A DNA stretch of 15,163 nucleotides from Prevotella sp. Lineage in GTDB: Bacteria > Bacteroidota > Bacteroidia > Bacteroidales > Bacteroidaceae. The notes below the pieces were generated by a model, which worked only from the letters and a program-made list of their open reading frames with translations, searched no databases and was not told where the DNA came from. Where the stretch lies: contig JAEENF010000077.1 of NCBI GenBank assembly GCA_016283605.1, positions 1 to 15,163 of the forward strand, written 5' to 3'. The stretch's first letter is position 1; each line of letters starts with the position of its first letter. Both the position numbers and the translations under genes were made by a program. Shown here piece by piece: positions 13,391 to 15,163 of this stretch.

Positions 13391-15163
13391 TTACACCCTT
13401 AATTTTATCCAATATTGGGTGCCGGACATCGTGTGCTTGCTCTGGAACTTGTATTCTGGACGGTTCAGATAACTGCCGATTTTGACGAAAGTGCCTTCTT
13501 CTTCCTTGTAGTTCTTGAAGTGTTTCTTCAGCAGTGCCGAGAGCTCAGGCAGACTCATCCACAGGCCTTCCTCCTCATAGCGGGGCTTCTGAATCACGGC
13601 CATCAGCATCTCGCCGAGTCCGTTTAGCCGCTGGTACTGCAGATTATGTTCCATCAGTGCCCGTTCCTCTTCCTTCGAGAGCCAGTAACGCTCGCCGTGC
13701 TGGATTTCGTACATCAGCTGGGCGTAGAGCTGGCTGTGTTGTACAGGTGTCTCGAAGTCGATGTCGCCGTCGATGCTGACACAGACGAAACGCCGTGAGC
13801 CGCTGGGGTCGGTGAGGGGCGTCTGTTCGTTGGTGGTGCCGATGAACGAGGCATAGCGACGGTTCGTGGTGTAGGCCTTGCCGTAGGGTGGGCGATACTT
13901 CAGGTCAGCCGTCGACACAAGGTACTTCAGGACGATCTGCTGCCGCTGGGTCACACGGTCGAACTCGTCGAGGTTGATGAGGCCGAAGGAGCTCAGGCCC
14001 AGATTGAGGTCGTTCTCGTTTTTGAAGTTGATGCGGTCGTTATAATAGTCCTGCAGTTCGCGGGGCAGCAGGATACGGCAGAAACTCGACTTGCCGCACC
14101 CCTGTCGTCCTATGAGTAAAGGAACGAGCGCGTTACCCGTCAGCTGGCCCTTTCCCAACCACATCGCCACCATCGAGCGCATCCAGATATGGAAGAGGTG
14201 TGTCCAGTCGCCCCATTCTGTCGGCACTCTCTCGGCGAGTGGTGTCACGCGGTCTTTCTTGTCCCAGCGGGGCAGGTGCTCCAGATAGTCGTTCACGGGG
14301 TCGTAGCGTTGGATGTCGTCAGAGTTCACGTAGCGTCGGATGTCCTTGTCCCAACAGCGGATGCCTTGTTCGAGGGCTCGCATCGTGATGGAGTTGCGGG
14401 CTTCTTCCGTGAGGTCCTGGAACGAGAAGCCGATGCCTGTCCTCATACGGTATTCGGCCACACCTCGCATCACGTTCTTCCTCAGCTCGTAGTTGGCGTT
14501 GAGGAAGATGTTGATCTTCATCGTCAGCAGCGTTTCTGACGGGATGGTCTTCGTGCGCTGGATGCCTTTCTTCTCCAGGTATTTCTTCACCTGATCCTCG
14601 CGGTAGGTGTTCTCGAAGACTTTTTTTACCAGTTCCGGCTCGTCCCAGAAGATCGACTTCATCAGGGCCTGACGCATGGCGGGAGCCATTGAGAACCCTG
14701 TCTCTAAGCAGTATTGGGCCAACCGTGAGAGGATGGCGTGACGACGCTCCTCGTCATCGGCGATGCCCTCTGTGTCGTCGTAGGCTTTTGTGAGGTTGAA
14801 CTCGAACACGGTGTGCAGGCTCCTGTAGCGGTCGATGCCCAGATCGCCCTCTGTCTGTTCCAGCATTGAGGGTTGACGATTCAGCGCGTCTGTGGCCTTC
14901 TCGGCCTTGGCGTAGATGGGTGTGGCCATCGTGTTATACACCATATTGCGGTCGTAGCTCATATAGCAGATGCGCTGTGGGGTGGGCTCGAGCTTCTCGA
15001 TGGTCACACCCAACTGGCCGTTGTAGATCATACGGGCTCGCTCGTACAGATTCTCATGGAAGAGGGCGATGTCGCTGTCTGTCTCAGGGAGGGAGCTGTT
15101 CCCGCCAGGAAACAATTCTCCCTGACAGACGATCTTCACCGATTGTCCGTCGGCTCCCACAAA
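13391..15163 (-). CDS. VapE-type P-loop ATPase (BT4734-like and DUF3874-like regions), 5' end missing
   Basis: This gene runs off the right edge; a GTG at 15160 is in frame but the family motif GADGQSVKIV shows that the protein began earlier. From that GTG, 589 residues are seen. There is a BT4734-like N-terminal part (residues 1-150, possibly primase-like), then an ATPase resembling virulence-associated protein E with Walker A GRQGCGKSS (351-359), Walker B GLINLDEFD (393-401), the sensor-like FIGTTNE (439-445) and the Arg finger-like SGSRRF (453-458). The C-terminal 90 residues resemble DUF3874. Such proteins are SF3 helicase-like and common in phages, islands and integrated elements of Bacteroidales. 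Its G+C content is visibly higher than that of the capsule gene 80 bases downstream, suggesting a different origin. Confidence 0.85.
   Translation of the reverse strand, partial: FVGADGQSVKIVCQGELFPGGNSSLPETDSDIALFHENLYERARMIYNGQLGVTIEKLEPTPQRICYMSYDRNMVYNTMATPIYAKAEKATDALNRQPSMLEQTEGDLGIDRYRSLHTVFEFNLTKAYDDTEGIADDEERRHAILSRLAQYCLETGFSMAPAMRQALMKSIFWDEPELVKKVFENTYREDQVKKYLEKKGIQRTKTIPSETLLTMKINIFLNANYELRKNVMRGVAEYRMRTGIGFSFQDLTEEARNSITMRALEQGIRCWDKDIRRYVNSDDIQRYDPVNDYLEHLPRWDKKDRVTPLAERVPTEWGDWTHLFHIWMRSMVAMWLGKGQLTGNALVPLLIGRQGCGKSSFCRILLPRELQDYYNDRINFKNENDLNLGLSSFGLINLDEFDRVTQRQQIVLKYLVSTADLKYRPPYGKAYTTNRRYASFIGTTNEQTPLTDPSGSRRFVCVSIDGDIDFETPVQHSQLYAQLMYEIQHGERYWLSKEEERALMEHNLQYQRLNGLGEMLMAVIQKPRYEEEGLWMSLPELSALLKKHFKNYKEEEGTFVKIGSYLNRPEYKFQSKHTMSGTQYWIKLRV

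Noticed and set aside
15158..15160. GTG as start of the VapE-type gene
   Set aside because: The codon falls within a conserved family motif (GADGQSVKI), which normally lies well inside the protein, and the frame stays open to the window edge.

Overview
The window looks like a chromosomal segment of a Bacteroidales bacterium, most likely Prevotella/Segatella-like. The evidence is Bacteroidetes-type promoters (TAnnTTTG at -7, TTTG near -33), A/T-rich leaders mostly without Shine-Dalgarno sequences, DUF5689 and OB-fold lipoproteins, a Wzi-family capsule protein of Bacteroidetes type and a VapE/DUF3874-type protein. No rRNA, tRNA, insertion sequence or CRISPR array is visible. No stretch over 300 bases lacks a gene; the longest gap is about 136 bases (9648-9783).

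Left part (1-7063). The 5' end of rpmE2 (ribosomal protein L31 type B) runs off the left edge. Upstream of it, also on the minus strand, is a three-gene set: a TonB-dependent outer-membrane receptor, a DUF5689-type lipoprotein, and a lipoprotein built from four OB-fold-like repeats. Divergent from the receptor, across about 113 bases with mirror-image promoters, is a two-gene operon. It encodes a secreted endonuclease/exonuclease/phosphatase-family (EEP) enzyme and, overlapping it by 4 bases, uridine kinase (udk). My main inference is that these five genes form a surface system for capturing and processing nucleic acids, nucleotides or organic phosphate, with salvage by Udk. No substrate can be read directly from the sequence.

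Middle part (7086-9647). A HdeD/DUF308-like membrane protein (minus) is divergent from a histidine phosphatase (plus), with tandem GTTTATA heptamers between them. The phosphatase converges, with a 3-base gap, on a secreted Arg/Ser/Gly-rich protein. That protein carries seven 11-residue repeats, including a perfect 66-bp tandem duplication.

Right part (9784-15163). A minus-strand operon for surface polysaccharide encodes a fusion of two unrelated phosphoglycosyl transferase types (WecA/MraY-like plus WcaJ-like), a Wzi-family capsule assembly protein and a small lipocalin-like lipoprotein. Upstream on the same strand, and running off the right edge, is a G+C-rich VapE-type P-loop ATPase gene (about 65% G+C in one sampled line, against 35-42% in sampled lines of the adjacent gene). 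It is probably derived from a mobile or accessory element.
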